Origin: Chloroflexota bacterium
GTDB taxonomy: Bacteria > Chloroflexota > Dehalococcoidia > SM23-28-2 > RBG-16-64-32
Direction of reading: 5' to 3'
Length of the DNA: 15,993 nucleotides
Assembly: GCA_005880055.1 (NCBI GenBank)
Contig: VBJS01000031.1
Location: 1 to 15,993 of the forward strand
The position numbers were made by a program, and so were the translations under genes. The notes under the pieces were generated by a model. That model saw only the letters and a program-made list of their open reading frames with translations. It ran no database searches and was not told where the DNA came from. Positions 14,700 through 15,993 of the stretch are shown in pieces (position 1 is the stretch's first letter; every line of letters starts with the position of its first letter).

Positions 14700-14746
14700 G
14701 TGTGCTCGCCTCCTGCCGGCTCTCGGCCCGCGGGAGGCGAGCACAC
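14700..14746 (+). terminator. Strong hairpin after the pilin gene
   Basis: Arms 14700-14713 and 14733-14746 pair perfectly over 14 bases (GTGTGCTCGCCTCC with its complement) around a GC-rich 19-base loop. The hairpin begins 13 bases after the pilin stop codon. There is no T run behind it. It may end the pilin transcript or protect the 3' end of an abundant mRNA. Confidence 0.6.
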
Positions 14747-14747
14747 G

Positions 14748-14796
14748 CCAGGCTGCCCCCCTGTTCCGGACTTTCGCGACAAGGGGGCAAGGCCTG
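14748..14796. other. Second hairpin, one base beyond the pilin hairpin
   Basis: CCAGGC plus TGCCCCCCTGT (14748-14764) pair with ACAAGGGGGCA plus GCCTGG (14779-14796). There is one mismatch and a 2-base bulge, with a 14-base loop. Together with the preceding hairpin it makes a tandem pair covering nearly the whole gap before the YjbR remnant. Confidence 0.45.
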
Positions 14797-14940
14797 GAAG
14801 CGTGTGAGCCTCCGGGCGCCCAGCCGCTCGAATCGCTCCGCCGCATCTGTCTCTCGTTGCCTGAGGTCGAGGAGCGGCTAAGCCACGGCCACCCGGCGTG
14901 GTTCGTGCAGGGCAAGAAAACGTTCGTGACGCTCTGTGCC
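14794..14940 (+). pseudogene. YjbR/MmcQ-like gene, N-terminal remnant
   Basis: In one frame this reads ...LESLRRICLSLPEVEERLS, then HGHPAWFVQGKKTFVT, the typical beginning of YjbR/MmcQ-like (DNA-binding-fold) proteins. No ATG, GTG or TTG occurs in frame upstream of LPEV; the frame is open back to 14521 without a start codon. Homology stops after KKTFVT, where family members continue with about 40 more residues before the C-terminal block found at 15488-15662. The gene is therefore broken. Confidence 0.7.
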
Positions 14941-15375
14941 TCGCCCCTCGTGCGCAAGTCGCATTATAACCTCCTGTCGAAGCTACGACGTCTTCTTTGG
15001 GCCTATACATCCGAGCCCCAATTGGATGAGGACGAGCAGGTGATCCTTGATGGCAAAATCGTACTCGTCCAAGGTTTCGCTGGTGGAAGAATAGGCTTGC
15101 TTCTATTGACTAACCGTCGAATCATCTGGCGCGAGCGAAGCGTCGCAAGACCGCTGAAACCCATACAAGGGGAGATCAGATTGCGTGATGTTGCTTCTGT
15201 TGACGATGGATCGATGTTTGACTTCCTTCTTCGAGTAAAACCGATTCGTCTACATCTTCGGAATGGAAGAGATAAGTGCTTAGTTACACCGGACGGAAAA
15301 GTCGATCATTGGATTACCACGATCCATACTCTGATTGCAGGCCAAAGCCGTGTGCCCGAATCGCTATCGCAGTAG
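14857..15375 (+). CDS. Chimeric reading frame: YjbR N-terminus fused to a bacterial PH/GRAM-like domain
   Basis: The longest frame from TTG 14857 gives 172 residues. Residues 1-25 belong to the YjbR remnant. From about residue 33 (GTG 14950) onward the composition becomes clearly more AT-rich. Residues about 57-160 form a PH/GRAM-like domain: DEDEQVILDGKIVL, GLLLLTNRRIIWRER, EIRLRDVASVDDGS, RLHLRNGRDKCLV, VDHWITTIHTL. This fold usually binds lipids or proteins at the inner membrane face. None of the candidate starts (TTG 14857, GTG 14950, TTG 15022) has a ribosome-binding site, so expression is doubtful. It looks like the body of a foreign gene that landed inside YjbR. Confidence 0.55.
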   Translation: MPEVEERLSHGHPAWFVQGKKTFVTLCASPLVRKSHYNLLSKLRRLLWAYTSEPQLDEDEQVILDGKIVLVQGFAGGRIGLLLLTNRRIIWRERSVARPLKPIQGEIRLRDVASVDDGSMFDFLLRVKPIRLHLRNGRDKCLVTPDGKVDHWITTIHTLIAGQSRVPESLSQ

Positions 15376-15487
15376 TAAAGTTTGTGGCTGTGGGCGTGCC
15401 CGGTTCAATTTCATGAACCATCCAGTCGGGGAACGCAGCTCAAGCGACGAAACTTGCAAAGTCGAATCCGACGGGATGGCGGTAGAC

Positions 15488-15662
15488 CGGGCGAGTTCCT
15501 TTTAGGCACGTCGTCGGCGGCGGCTAGCTCGGCGTGTATCTTGACGTGCCGGTGGACTGGGGCCTGATCGCGAAGCTGGTGCGCGATGCGCACTGGACGG
15601 TGGCACCCAGGCGGCTGGTGGACGCGATGCAGGCGAGGCGTCAGGCGAGCGAACGCCCGTAG
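15488..15662 (+). pseudogene. YjbR/MmcQ-like gene, C-terminal remnant
   Basis: One frame reads LGVYLDVPVDWGLIAKLVRD, then AHWTVAPRRLVDAMQARR, and stops at TAG 15660. This is the usual C-terminus of YjbR/MmcQ-like proteins. Just upstream, FRHVVGGG-stop-L stands where homologues read about R.....VGGRGWLG, so a Trp codon has become TAG (15525-15527). PGEF appears one frame over, showing a further frameshift. It pairs with the N-terminal remnant at 14794-14940. The bases 15376-15487 between them hold no gene that I can identify. Confidence 0.7.
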
Positions 15663-15728
15663 GGGCGTAGCAACTCGCAGACATGGTTCGCAACTTCGGA
15701 AACGCTTCACGAGTTGCTACGCCCCTAC
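15659..15728. repeat. 19-bp perfect inverted repeat (GTAGGGGCG-type palindromic element)
   Basis: GTAGGGGCGTAGCAACTCG (15659-15677) is matched exactly by its complement at 15710-15728, with a 32-base loop. GTAGGGGCG...CGCCCCTAC ends are, to my knowledge, a common form of dispersed palindromic repeat in Chloroflexota and cyanobacterial genomes. The left arm overlaps the stop codon of the YjbR remnant. It could also work as a bidirectional terminator before nuoB. No transposase is in the window. Confidence 0.7.
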
Positions 15729-15778
15729 AGCCCGGCTACCTATCCCTTCTTCCCTCTTCCTCCTTCCTGCGCTTGTGA

Positions 15779-15784
15779 TACAAT
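15779..15784 (+). promoter_or_regulatory. Extended -10 element before nuoB
   Basis: TGA-TACAAT is an extended -10 match (TGn plus 5 of 6). Transcription would begin near 15791, only about 3-12 bases before the candidate GTG starts, so the nuoB message would have almost no leader. No good -35 is visible. Confidence 0.45.
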
Positions 15785-15802
15785 TCGCAATCGGTGGCGA
15801 GC

Positions 15803-15993
15803 GTGGACGAAACACTCCTTAAGGTCAGCGATTCGGGCGATCAGCTTGTCAAGGTGAGCGGCCCCGAAGAGGCTGTGGAGGACTCGCTCCGCCAGAATAT
15901 CCTCCTCGGCTCGGTTGAGGCCGTAGTCAACTGGGCGCGGCGCTCGTCGCTCTGGCCGGTTATGTTCGGGCTTGCCTGCTGCGCCATCGAGAT
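15803..15993 (+). CDS. nuoB: NADH-quinone oxidoreductase subunit B (NuoB), 5' part only
   Basis: The frame from GTG 15803 reads VDETLLKVSDSGDQ and continues with SVEAVVNWARRSSLWPVMFG and LACCAIE, running off the window. WARRSSLWP.MFGLACCAIE is diagnostic for NuoB, the complex I subunit that holds iron-sulfur cluster N2. The tandem CC supplies two of its four ligands. GTG 15794 is an in-frame alternative start; GGTGG before 15803 slightly favours the latter. There is no nuoA just upstream, only the YjbR remnant and a palindromic repeat, so here nuoB heads its operon. Confidence 0.9.
   Translation, partial: MDETLLKVSDSGDQLVKVSGPEEAVEDSLRQNILLGSVEAVVNWARRSSLWPVMFGLACCAIE

Noticed and set aside
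14857..15375. PH-like frame as an intact insertion-sequence or toxin gene
   Set aside because: There are no transposase motifs, no terminal repeats and no ribosome-binding site. The domain reads as a PH/GRAM fold.
15400..15420. GGTTCAATTTC followed by TGAACC, resembling a tRNA T-arm
   Set aside because: The T-loop closing base is wrong, and no acceptor, D or anticodon arms are found around it. It is only a 6-bp inverted repeat.

Overview
The window is a GC-rich (roughly 60-65%) bacterial chromosome segment. I infer a Chloroflexota-like organism with an unusual envelope from the gene mix: a secreted intradiol dioxygenase-like lipoprotein, Tat-type and lipobox signals, KdpE-like regulators, an Flp/Tad pilin and a nuoB-like gene. 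This is a judgement from protein style, not a database result.

Left half (about 240-7923), all on the minus strand. Read leftward from position 7923: a small Ser/Thr/Ala-rich secreted protein, an ApbE-like flavin transferase, a ferric-reductase-like haem b membrane protein and a secreted dioxygenase-like lipoprotein form one tight operon. Next come a 36-residue membrane peptide plus a YceI-like protein, then a small zinc-ribbon protein, then an operon of a MacB/FtsX-like permease (frameshifted), its ABC ATPase and an HtrA-like protease. The theme is redox chemistry, export and quality control outside the cytoplasm.

Middle (8149-10111), plus strand: a canonical OmpR-family response regulator and its sensor kinase, divergent from the ApbE operon. 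Upstream of each of the four leftward transcription units lies the same array of four half-sites at offsets 0, 11, 22 and 31 bp, followed at a fixed distance by a -10-like hexamer. A shorter version precedes the response regulator itself. This suggests that the two-component pair runs the whole leftward block as a local regulon and autoregulates. It is the main new observation here.

Right of that (10268-14686), plus strand: two KdpE-like regulators with degenerate receiver domains, a histidine-kinase-like protein that has lost its ATP-binding and phospho-acceptor residues, a von Willebrand A protein with a degraded FHA domain, and an Flp-type pilin. This looks like a signalling module in which phosphotransfer has been largely abandoned, next to a pilus gene. 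Related CTAA/CTT half-sites occur before the second atypical regulator and before the pilin.

Far right (14700-15993): two tandem hairpins, a YjbR/MmcQ-like gene broken by an AT-richer insert that encodes a bacterial PH/GRAM-like domain, a 19-bp perfect inverted repeat, and the 5' end of nuoB running off the window.
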